DNA of 64,000 nucleotides, from NCBI GenBank assembly GCA_028829895.1, contig CM054178.1, forward strand, positions 72,082,835 through 72,146,834, read 5' to 3'. The DNA is from Sinotaia quadrata. Lineage: Eukaryota; Mollusca; Gastropoda; Architaenioglossa; Viviparidae. The notes below the pieces were generated by a model. It was not told where the DNA came from. It saw only the letters and a program-made list of their open reading frames with translations, and searched no databases. Both the position numbers and the translations under genes were made by a program. Shown here piece after piece: positions 30,001 to 43,200 of the stretch (the first letter of the stretch is position 1; each line of letters starts with the position of its first letter).

Positions 30001-33000
30001 GGTGCCACCTCATTAGAGGTCTTGCCCAGAAAGGTTTGAGATTTCGTATGATGTGATACCAAATCATGCACGTTTAGATTTTATGTACTGCCTGAAACCC
30101 AAACAACTTTTCAAAAGTATTAAAGACTCATCTACACAAATATTCTCACCAGGCACAAAAATTCATGAAAACACTCATCTCAGATGATCAGTAATCAGTC
30201 TGATTTTCTGGATACAGTTGCAGGCATGCTGTTGTCTTAAAAATGTAAACAGCTTAGCAACAAAGGAAATCTACACCCTGACATGACTTTACGAAATGAA
30301 GAATGAGCCTAAATTTCATCTTTTAAAAAATAATGATCAATACAAGGTTTCCTATTTATTCCCATCAAAAGAATAAGCCCTAGAAATTGAAACTTCTCAC
30401 ATACCTCTGTATTATGCCATTGTCTGATACAGGACTCATCATAAATGCCTGGTTGTGCTAGCAGCATGGCAGTATATTTGTGTACTCGAGAATATTTTGC
30501 ATGAAATTCTCATGTAAAATTTCTTGAAAAACATCAAGTACTGTAGCATTTTGTGCAAATGGGATTTGTACTCCACTACGTCCTGCAAAAGGATGGGGTG
30601 TTCCTTGTGGTATGTTGAACAATGAATGCCGTATTGGTGACTGGTCTCCTTGTCACCACTGTTTTCCATGAAATCACTAGGAGCTGGCAAATATTCCTCC
30701 TCAGAAGAAAACTAGATGAATCATAAATTAGGTCATACTCTGATTCAACTGTTAGGTAACAAATAATGTTCCCAAAATAAAAAATAACATTACGAATTGA
30801 AGCCACGAATTTCAAAATATTTCTCTCGAGATTAGACGCAATGGCTGCTGGCCTAGTACTGAGCTGTTTGTGTACCAGAAAACTTGCTCTTTCTAGCACA
30901 TGAGCAATCTAATTGCAGCTAACCAATAGTAGATTTGATACAGATTGTCTGCTAAGCGAAACACATATTTGCTTCCTACTGATTGGCTCAGTTTGAATGA
31001 CTAACATTAGTAATAATAAGCGTGCATGTGCATTAACTATATATGGCCCTCTAACATTCTAGCTATATTTAGATATAGAAACGTCTATGGCCCTCTGCCA
31101 TTGAATGGGTTAATGCATATGAAAGAACGTATTTCACCCCCTGGTGAGGTTTTTTCTCCCGCTGTTACACACGCACACAGCAGGCGACTTATGTCATAAT
31201 ACTCTCTCACAGCTTTATACTCTAGGCAAGATCTTGGATGCCACTTAAGGTCAAGATCAGATGCAGAATTTAATCCTCAGAGGAGAATGACAACAATAAT
31301 TCCAAACCAAACAGACTTGAACAGAACAAAACAGAATGGATTGGAACCCTTTCATTTCTGCCAAAAGCAAAGAAAAAAAACAGTACCAAAGATTCCTGAA
31401 TCTTCACAAAAAACAACCACACAGACTTTATGATCTTTACTCTAGACTGGTCTATTCATCTTTGTCGAAATATGGGTTGACTCTAAGGAAAGTGGTTTAA
31501 TTTCATTCCTCGCTTGAAGTTATTATCTCTGTTATGTGAAGTTTAAAACACACCTTGACCCATAGGTCAAGGTATTTTCAAGTTACTCATTCATGGATGG
31601 AAACACACTACTGCTAATCCTGCCTGAGGCTGAGATATCTACTTTTTACTTTAAATTTTCATTGATGCTTCTGAGGTTTTGCTTACTCCTATGTCAAGGT
31701 CGGATTTACAAGTTGAATAATATATTTTAATTAGATTCCATCTGCCCTATACTGTATTTTAGCTGAAAAACATTTACTTTGCCTCTCCTTGTAACTTGGG
31801 TGGTTTGGAAAAACGTGTATGCATAACTTTTACGTCTATGCCAGTACACCTCATACTGCTTGAATCAATCTGGGTTGTTATTTTATATTTATTGAAATGC
31901 AACTGGGCAAAATGTAATGCCCTAGTTTCAGGAGAGGCTTACTGTACCTCATTATCACCCCTGAAGGAGCTTTACTACTTGCCCACCCTTCTTCCAAGCA
32001 GCAGCCCAGAATTTATAATAATTTTTTTTATCCTTTGCAGTTCTGTTTTTATTTGGCAACGTGTTGGTGCTCCAGCTTTATGGACAGTGCTTTGATGTGT
32101 TTCTTTGATTGTTCATAAGCAGTAATTCAGTCAGATGCATCTCAGACCTGAACATCTCCAGAGATCTGTAAAAGCCATTGCCGTTTCATAGCATAGACCA
32201 GACAATACACATATTTGAAGGGAGCTCGGCTAAGAGCTCATGTCCAGAGCTGGCAGAGTTCACCCTACCTGCAGCAGGCTTGTCTGCAGATGTAACAAAG
32301 AGACCTCTCCATCTCTGCTTTTGAAGTCATGACTACTCGGAGACTTAATAGTGACCTTTATTATAACAGCCTTATGATGTCAGCTAAGGTGAGTTTCCTT
32401 TGACGGTAGCAGCAAGATCAAGACCCATTACCCTGATTATCTATAAAGGAAGTGGGTAAACTGCCTAAAATGTAATAATTGTTTGTTTGAGAGAAATAAG
32501 TGCACAGAACTATGGCTTTAGTTTTAATCTCAATTAGTCTAATACACCCATACTTAATTACAAGTTAATAGGTCAAAATTATTAAGAGTTAAATTATTAC
32601 ATTTTTGTGAGTTGAAATCTTCCTTCCTCAACTGTTTAACTATTGCCATGGCAACATTTCAATCAGATATGTCAGTCCTTAAAGGCTGCTGTCCATATCA
32701 GATTGTAGACTAGACAATACATATATCTGACGGAAGTTCACCGCATCTGCACCTGTTCTGTCTGCAGATTTCACAGCGAGGTATCTTTATTCTTGCCTTC
32801 AATATGTAAGTATTTCTTGACTTGATCCTCACTTTTATTGTAGTGCCCTTTTGACAGGCATCAAGAGCAGATTCCTTTGAATGTAGCATCACGATCAAGA
32901 GCAGATTCCTTTGAATGTAGCATCACGATCAAGAGCAGATTCCTTTGAATGTAGCATCACGATCAAGAGCAGATTCCTTTGAATGTAGCAGCATGATCAA

Positions 33001-35648
33001 GAGTTCATCAACGCTATGGTGGGGTGTGAAGAGGGAGGGGCAGGATAAATTAGCTCTAGAATATTGAGTCACATATATCGACACATATAAATTCATAAAA
33101 TGCATTCACCAAAGGGCCTACAAGAACCTTAATCCGGTCCTCTGTATTTTGCCAAAATCTAGACAGGAGCTTTTTGCTCAATCTTTCACTTCTCACACAC
33201 AACATCTCAAAACCGGGACACGAGCGAGAAACCATATGAACAAATAAAGAATTTATTACATGATACTTTTGTTTTAGTTAATCTTGGAGGAAGGGTTCTA
33301 ACGAAATGAGATTAATCTGAATTATTATTTATATTGTGTTCTTAAAATATATTTAATAGCTTAAATAGTGTACTCAGGAATGTGTATTATCAGGAACATT
33401 AATATAAAGAAAAGAAAGGGCAAACAATGAAACGTTTTAAAATTACCATTCCAATAATCTCCAAATGCCTACTTACAAATTTTTGAATGTGTTTGCGACC
33501 GGTTTTTTTGTCAACAGCGAGTTTAATATTTTTATATGTCTTGTCATACTCCTCAATTTCACACTGTACTTGATTATTTTCAATGGTGATCTGAAACCAA
33601 ACCAAATAATAAATTACCAGAAAATTAAGAAAGAACAGGTTTTCTCAAAGTATTTTCTACCAGATTAAGATTTAATATTATTAAATAATTAAATACAAAA
33701 ATCGAAACTGTATGACCTTTATGTTATCTTAAATAAACAGAAAAAAAATTATTATTATTGCCCTGAGCAGTGTTAATTTGTAAATCGTACACAAAATATT
33801 TCCTGAAAGCTATGTAGTTTCTAAAATATAACAGTATTTCTTTATGATTAAATTCTGCAATAATTTATTGACGCTAATGGTACATGCTTCTCTCGCTGGC
33901 ATAAAGTGAAACATTACGACTAAGAATAACTCTTACAATTCCGTAAATTGTCTGTCCTCATATTTGACATTCACTTTCACTCTATTTTGCAAACTTTGTT
34001 CAAATATTTCAAATAAATTAATTAAATAATTAAATAAATCTGTGCATCTGGCTAACTAAGTTGTTGAGGATTTGTAAGTTGAGAATATTTGTAAGAGAGG
34101 AAGGAGTTTAGAGGTGAAATATACCTGAAATTAAGTGCTGCCATATTTTGACTTTTGCAAAGCAGGCCTTTTTGTTTGACATTTGTCTCGTCGTGCTGTG
34201 GTGACTACTGTGCTCCATTTCATTGGTGTGTGAATCCAGTGTTGTCATCGATTATCAGTAATACGTGTTGTTGTAAGTTGATTCCTGTGAATCCCATCCC
34301 AGTACCAATATGGCGGAAATTGTGGCTTGAGTCTGGTCTCGGGAATTCACGCAGATTATTTTGCATGTTTTTCGTCGTGTGTTGAGTGTGCTTGAAAGCA
34401 CGTCAAACTCAGGATAATTCTCGACGGTGTGCTCGGAGAGCGCGTCAGAGTGTCAGGGATAATGGAACAGTTGTGTAATGTACATCTAGAGTTTAGAGGG
34501 ACACGTAGGACCTCACCTTAAACTGAAAGGCAGTGACTGGCTGCAAGCCTTGTGATGTGAACACGTGACGGTGACAGCCTCCATCTTTGAAAAGGTTAGG
34601 TGTATTGACTTTAATTATTTCCCTAAAATTCCACTCTCATTTCTGTGATGATATCCATGAACTTGATTATAGATTTGTGTTATTGACTTCTTATGTCTAT
34701 GCTAGGATAAATTGAACAATTGTCCAGCATTAAATGAACATTGTTGTAAAGTGATGTGAATGTCAAAGCTCTTTAGATTTATTCATATGTTGTATATTTG
34801 ATTATTGATTTAAGAAATTTATTGTTAAATTTATTGACCTTCTTACACATATTGATAACCTTTGTTGGAGAAGAAAGTGGGTGGATGGGGTCTCGCTAAA
34901 TATAGACAGGCTTATCTTCTCCTTTAGTAAGAAGCTTTTCACCTACGGAACATTGTGTGATGATAAATGTTATCTTAATGTTGTGGAAGAGAGAAAACGT
35001 TTACAGCGCCCACATATCCGCCAAAAGTGGTGTCTTATGGAGAATTATGCATAACATAAATTAAGATTCTCATCACTTGTAATTAGTTACAGTTGATTAA
35101 TTTAACAATAATAATCATAACCAATAACTAGTGTACTGTAGGCACGTCACACAATTATATTTGCCTTGTTATAATTATACTCTTCTAAATATGGATTTCA
35201 CAGTTGAATTACAGTTTAATGCTAAGATAGTTTAAAGTTATGACATCACAGTATAATTTGCGTGCATATTTTTATTTTAGGGCTATAAATAAAGTTTTGA
35301 AAACAAAGAAAAATGAACAATATATAATATAGAAATAAAGTACACATTAACTGATCTAGAAAGCCTATCATCTTAGCGATATGTGGCCCAGCTACCAACT
35401 GTGTTACTTAAATATGTGCATATTCGTCTGGTAGATATACCTCATTGCTTGTGAATGCAGTAATAAGGAAACTGATATATTGGAACATTTGTCGTTAAAT
35501 AAATTTTACAATTCTATCATTATTAATGGTAAACATTGAAAATAATAAGTTTGTCCGTTTTATTTATTTCTATACAAGATCATTGATTCACACTTTTAAA
35601 TACTATTGTATCGTGCAAAAATATTTTATTGAAACACACATACACATT

Positions 35649-35722
<74 letters not shown>

Positions 35723-36186
35723 GCACGCACGCACACACACACACACTACTGTGATTTGTTAATAGAATAGAAGACACTATAACATTGTTGCGGTGATATA
35801 AAGAAAATTTGATAATGTCTGAAGTAGAGTTGCAGAGTTTCTTTTAAAATATTCCTTTGGTATAATGAAAAGAAGATTCATACTTGCGATTCGTCCAGGA
35901 GAACGCCAATGGGAATAATAGAAGGATTGACATTTTTATTTCTTTGATGCTTTTTCAGCGCCACATAGTCAACAAACAATTCGACAGACGAGTCCCTTTC
36001 TTCAGAACTTGAAAATTTCTGCATGATTGCGTATCCAGGGTCAAGATGCCACCTGATAAAACAATCTACCTAACTAGTAAAACATGCTTATAATTTGTGT
36101 TTGCTTTTCATCTCTGAAATAAGTTTATTATTTTCTCAAGTAAATTTCGGTAATGTTTGAAGTAATTACATTGGGTTATTAAAAAC

Positions 36187-36230
<44 letters not shown>

Positions 36231-36271
36231 TCCATTCATACAAACACAAACACATCTGTCTATCTATCTAA

Positions 36272-36353
<82 letters not shown>

Positions 36354-39300
36354 ATCTTTCTATCTATCTATCTAACTTTCGACCTATCTATCTAACTTTC
36401 GACCTATCTATCTATCTTTTTATGAATCATGAACAAAGAATTTAAGTAAGAAGGATTTTGCATTGCAAGATTAGCGGTGGCAAGAACATCATGGTTGTCT
36501 TCGTCATCATATTTATTAAGTTCAAAAATAAATCTTAAATGACCATCTCTGGAATAAAAGTTTCTAGATATTAATTTCTTTGCAGATCTAAATAACAAAA
36601 TTAAAGTTAATATTAGAATAAACAATAAAATAACTTACCGTGCGGTCGTTTCTTTCACTTCGTCTTTTGTATTTATTAAAAAAACTGTGTAAATAAAATA
36701 ATAAATACTTATTAGACACATATGCATACACATGCTAAATGCTAGAGATATGAAAAGACAAGAAAATTCAACTGCTATATTAAAAGATGATGTCTACTAG
36801 TTGTTCCCATATTTCCATTCTCGATATTACAAAGGATCAACATAAGAATAATTATTCTTTGAAACAGTTACATAGATTTCAAAAACAACTTTGGTTTTTA
36901 AAAAAAATGACACCGTGTTTCTCCAAGAATACAAAAGAATAAATGAAAACTTAAACATATTTAATATATATTAAACGAATTAAAATATTTCAATCGCTAA
37001 TTTATGATTGGTTGAGATTGACTGAAATATAAAGGTAATTGTGGTTGTGGCAGAAGAATAATTTCTATGTTTCTGCTTATTGATTCACATTATAATAAGA
37101 CAAACAGATTTCAATATTTTCAATATATTTAATAATTAAATAAAGTTGAAAAATTAAATCTGGTTGCTGTAGAAAATTAGGAAGTAAGTGTTGGTGCATT
37201 AAAATGTATGGATTTTCATTTAAAAGATCATTTGACTGAATATATATGAATTATCACGATGAAAACATATTTCAATTACGTTCATATCATTAACGGGGTA
37301 ATTACATTTTTATTTGACAATTAGTATATAAAATGTTTTAGAAGACTACAACAAGTCACTTATAAAATGATTTGGTACCGCGTTGACTTTGATAAAACTG
37401 AGAATTAGTATTACGCTGTTATAAGCGTTTCTTATAAAAGTATTATTTTAATATTTTTGTAGAATAGTTACTAATTTACATGATATTCATTTGTAAAAAA
37501 AAATATATTAGTAACATAAGAGTATTAAAATAGTGAAAATGAAACATTTCTAATTATTTTATTATTACCCATGTGATTCTTTCCTCTCTGGCTAATCTAT
37601 AAAAAGTATAGATACTGGAGTTATAATTTAGTCGCTGTATCGTGTACATAATTAGATAATATATCGCATATCGTGTAACTTGATTTAAAGGCGCTGTCAC
37701 CACTTAACGAACATGTTACAATTGCAAATGAACTATAGAGAGTGTGCCACCTCTGGGTACCCTTCACTCGTTATGATTATTATTCATTAATTAATAAGAC
37801 ATAACTAATTACAAGTGATCGAGAATCTTAATTTATACTTAGTAATAATTCCCCCCCCCCCCCAAGATCAACACTGTCTCACTTGGCGGATTATAAGGGT
37901 GTCGTAAAACTCTACTCTTTACACAATAATAACATAGATGTTTATTGTCGCATATAATGTTTCTGCAGGTGGAAAATTCTTACCAAAGGAGTCATAAAAA
38001 TCCGTATTTTATTTAACTAGCCTCCAACTACCCGCTATTACTCCAATATAAGTCTTTAATATATGTGCAAGAATGTTAATAAATTTAACATCAACAATCA
38101 AATGTACACCATATGCATTTTTTAATCAAAAGAGCGTTGACATGTAGACTTATTATTGACGATATACGTCAATAAATAGCGTGAATTAAATTTTACTAAC
38201 ACAGATTATTCAATATATTCCTATCAAATGTGGCATTTAATATAGAACTATTTTACGCTGCTGTGAATTCTATAGAAAACTTACGAACAAAAATCGAAAT
38301 GTGCATGATTCGTGTACAAAATGTCTTCAGAACTGAGATCCAAGACACACTTTATTAAGACAGTGGTCTACAAGAATGAACAAAACATTAAAAAATATAT
38401 ACTCACAGTAGATTAAGGTTAGGGTTGAGGATATAATTAGGGTTACAGTTGGTGTTAAAGTTAGAGTTAGGTTTATGGTTATGGCTAGTTTACATTTTTA
38501 ATTCGAATATCTTAGAAGGTAACTTTCTTTATTGCAAAATAGCAGAAGACTCAAAACAGCAGTCGACTAAAAATGGGAGTTGTAGTTGAGAGGGAAGCGG
38601 GAAGAATTATTTTTATTGAGAATGAAATATGTATCATTCTGCCATTTGAGTGTATTAATCTAGACAGAAATGAACTTTACAACTGTAAACTAAAATAGTT
38701 TGGTGTTAATAGTTAATTTTTTAAATTAAAGTTTAAATTACGTGTACTGTAAAGAATGGTGATACGTCACTTCAACAGAATGTATGTGTGGCGGAGTAGG
38801 TTTTCCTATCACTATTTCTAAACTTAGCTGTTATATAAATTGTTAAATTGTCAAAGAGACCCGACCTTTGGCATTGCTTATGCTGACAACTTTAAGTGTC
38901 AAAGTTGGAAGCAAACAACTCAAGTTGAGGATAGGCTAGAAATTGCTGATGCAATCCAAACCAGTACTAACTGGATGAGTAGTTTTTTTTTTTTACTAAT
39001 AGTCTCACATTGTTCATAACAACCTCAATCAATGGGGACTGACCGAAAGTTTCTTTGCTGAAGAAGTACTCTATTCTAATCATTGAATTTGAACATAACT
39101 CGAGTCCAGTCATAAAGGCGATCGTTAGCTCATAAACAAAGCAAGCCTTTTTCTTTTGTTATTTCATGACCATGTTGCTGTGTGAACATAACTCGAGTCC
39201 GGTCATAAAGGCGATCGTTAACTTATGAGCAGAGAAAACCTTTCTCTTTTGTCACTTCATGCTCAGTGATAATGTATTCTGCACGACCATGTTGGTGTGT

Positions 39301-40183
39301 GAATCCAGCGTTATTGTCAGCTTATCAGTCAAATGTGTTGCTGTAAGTTGATTCCTGTGAATTCCATTTGAGAGCCAATATGGCAGAAATGGTGGCTTGA
39401 GTTTGGTCTCAAGAATTCAGGAGGATAATTTTGAATGATCCTCATGGTGAGTTCAGTAAACCCACACGAAAATTCGAGAGCATTCCTCCTTATGTGCTGG
39501 ATAGCGCATGTGAAATTCAGGATGATTCTCTACAATGTGCTTGGTTGCTCAATGAAAATTCTGGAACAGTTGTGTAAGGTGCTTTGAAAGGACAAGTGGG
39601 CCATCACCTAAATAAGAATAAACAGTGACTGGTTACAAACTGTGTGATTGTGAACACATGCCAGTGACAGCCACCATCTTTGATAAGGTTTTGTGCATTG
39701 ACTTTATTTCTCAGAAACTCTACTCTCTTTTCCGTGATGATATCCATGAACTTGATTATATATTTATGTTAATTGATTGCGTATGAATATGCTAGGACAA
39801 ACTGAATGATTGTTGAGTGTTAATTGAACATTGTTGTGAAGTGATGTAAAAGTCAAAGCTCTTTTGATTATATTCATGTGTTTTTGACTGTTGTTTTAAT
39901 AAATTTATTGACCTTCTTACACATATTGATAACTATATGTTGGAGAGACAGTGAGTGGATGGGTCTCGCTAAATATGGATTAAAAGAATGATTTGTCTTC
40001 TCTTTTGGTAAGACATTTTCCTCCTACGGAAATATTGTGCAATGGTAAATGTTTGTCTTTAATGTTGTGGAAGAGAGAAAACGTTTACAGCGCCCGCATA
40101 TCGCCAAGTGAGATAGATGAGTGGTGTTTCCTGGAGAATTATTAATAACATTCTTATCACTTGTAATTAGTTATGGATGATAA

Positions 40184-40225
<42 letters not shown>

Positions 40226-43200
40226 CAATATCTAGTGTGGCATTGGCATCACATAAAGTTGGTAGGCTCTTCCAGGGATGAGCTCAAATTTGTCCAAAAT
40301 TGTTAAACTAATTGTCATTGTGTTGAAATTAGTAAATGTGGAAAACAATTGTTGAATAATTTTTTAGCTTAGAACTTAATGGGAAATTCTACTCTAAAAG
40401 AGAGTGTCAGTGGAGGGCATAAAACTTCGCCTGGCCTCACATCAATAAATATTAATTAAAAAAATAATGAAAGAAATAAAATCTAAATACTCGAAGTGTA
40501 TGAGAAAGTCTAGTACAAACTCACACTTTTGATGTTGTTATTTAAATCACCAGTAGGTCACAATCCAATGTTTTGCTGGAATACAGCAAAGTTGATCAGT
40601 TAATTTAAATATATTATTCATTCAGGTAATCTAACCTTGGCCATGAACTATGGTCAAAGGGAAGTGTGTGCAGAAATGTAACGGGTTCAATTGTAGAAAG
40701 CATGTGTATAAAGATAGCTTTGACCAAAAGTATGCATTAATGAAGATGTGTGGATGGGGGTAACACTGACTGCTGAGCACTTCAATGGGAACACCACTCA
40801 GAAGTCTGGGAGTGGGGTGGTGGGTTATTAACTTGTGAATGAGTGGAGCATGAAAAGTAACCTTGACTTTAGATCTAGTTGGGACAAAAGCACATCAAGT
40901 TACTTAAATTTTTAAATAGGGGAGACAAGTGGTTAACAGGTACTTTTCTCAATGTAACAACATATCTCATTATGTAAAGGGGGTGGTGGTAGTCTAAGTG
41001 TAAAGATAGATCGAAAATTTTGTATAAATGAATAGCCTAAGAAAAGCTTTTCTTCAAACAAGAGCAATTGTTTTGTGAGAAAATTCAATATATTTTAGAT
41101 ATATATATCTAAAATATATTAGATTTTAATAACAGATGACGTTTCTGATCCTTTTGGTTTCTCTGAATAGATAATAGTACATGTTGCTATTGTATGAATT
41201 TTATGATTAAGACTTTCTGTAAAGTGTAAACAGAATAATTTGTCTTGTATAATTAATTCACAATTTATTTCAGTTTAATGAGATTGTTCTCAGAGAAAAC
41301 GATTTAGCCTTTGCACAAGAGCTCTAATAGTTTACATATAGCAGTCCCTGATTACTGCCTTTATTAATTGCAAGATCTTTTCCCATCCATCCATTCATTT
41401 TTCTTTCTTCCATCCAACTGTCTGTTTAGCTGTTGGTTCACTGATATCTCAGCCTGTTGGTTTTGTAGGAATATCCACATGTCATTTTGCTTGGGAGCCA
41501 AGAAGTCTACCTAGAGTAAATTTGTGACATGGTTCCTAATCCACTTATCACAAACAAGAGAGCACCATTTATCACACTAAGAGACTCCACCAGTGTGACT
41601 AAGTTAAGTAAGATAAGGTTACATTGGCCAAGAATGTGAAAACTGTGGGGAAACGTTTAGAAATAGAGAATGGAAAAAAAACAGAGGGGGAAATTATGAA
41701 TTTGATAGACTTTCTGATGAAGGAACATAGGACTAAAGGGGAGGGCTACAGTTTCTCTGATATAGACAAATAGACACTGTGAAACTGTAATTATGGAATT
41801 TGTAAATTGATTTGTGTTTTTTTCTATTATTGTTTATATATATATATATATATAATGTTAATTCTTTTCATCCATCTTGCATCATCTCTTATCATCTTCA
41901 CTTTGTGTAAAATCCTAATTGCAGTCATTGTACCTGTCTTTGTCTTTGCCCACTTAATTGTGAGGAATACCTTCTTATGGGAGCTTGAACAAGTTACCAA
42001 GTTATCAGAGGTGGTTGCAATTGTTGTGTTGTTCAAATTATTCACTAATCTTTGGACAACCAAAGCATAGCTAGATAAGAGATAGTTGACTAGTGAAATA
42101 GACATTTAAAAGGCAGTCTTATCTCACTCATTATTTTCATGACACTATCTAGAACTTTTCTTACTTTGTCTATCTTTTTTTCTCTTTTGAAATTTTTGAT
42201 TAACCTTTTGAATTAAAGTACTGATTGCATATTGTATTGATACATGTATTGCCATATTTTCCATCATTGATGTGTGGAGATTATATTGTTTACATTGATT
42301 GTGCATTTTAAGTAACTAGACTTAAAGTTGCTTGAATGTGTAGAAATATACTTTGGTAAAATCAGATAGCTCACCAAACATCTAGTTGTATGACCATGAT
42401 AGAGAGGTTTGTGATTTTTAAAAAAATGAAGATTCTAGGGGAGATAGAAAGCTGTGGATGCAGATGTGGAATGAAGAAGCCAGTGACTTGGGTCTTTCAT
42501 GACATGAAGCTATAAAACATCTATAAGCTATGCAGATAAAAGAGAAGAAATTGAATTAAAGACAAGCAAGAAAGAGAAGAATTATAAATAAAAAAGAATG
42601 AAAGTGACAGAAGGTTGAAAATTGAATATGATCTTAAACAAGAGTTAGTATTTGCCCAGTTAGATGTTGAGGATAAAAGAAACAGAGAGCTTGGTTTAAA
42701 CCAACTGAAGATACAATAAGATAGCTTAAAGATAAGTGAAAGGGCAGCTAGGGTTCAGGAAGTCAATGTGAAATTTCATTTTCGTTCTTTTAACAAAAAA
42801 AGAGGAAAACATTGAAGAGTACAGGTTAAACTTTGAGCAATATACTGTGATATTAGGATTACTAGAAAAACTATGGCTTAATTACTTAATAATAATAATA
42901 AGTAGGAATAAAAGGACAGGACAGTATAGTCTTTGATAGGTCCCAGAGAAAGCCATGACATATGAGACATAAGGCTGAACTGTTAGTGTACTTCAGAGTG
43001 ATGAGTGAGACCTACAGATGTAGGTTTCACCAGTTTAAGAGGAAGCAGACTGATACATTTTTACAGGCAGCTAGTAAGCTGCAACTTGTCTTGACCTGAA
43101 TGTTAGAACTAGATGAAGTAGAGATTAGCAAAGGGAACATTGTTAGGGTCACTTTGTAATTGACAATTTACAGCCATCATGTTCGCCAGCACATTTAGCA

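Noticed and set aside
35526..35777. Open frames made of Thr-His or Val-Cys runs
   Set aside because: They are translations of the CA microsatellite.
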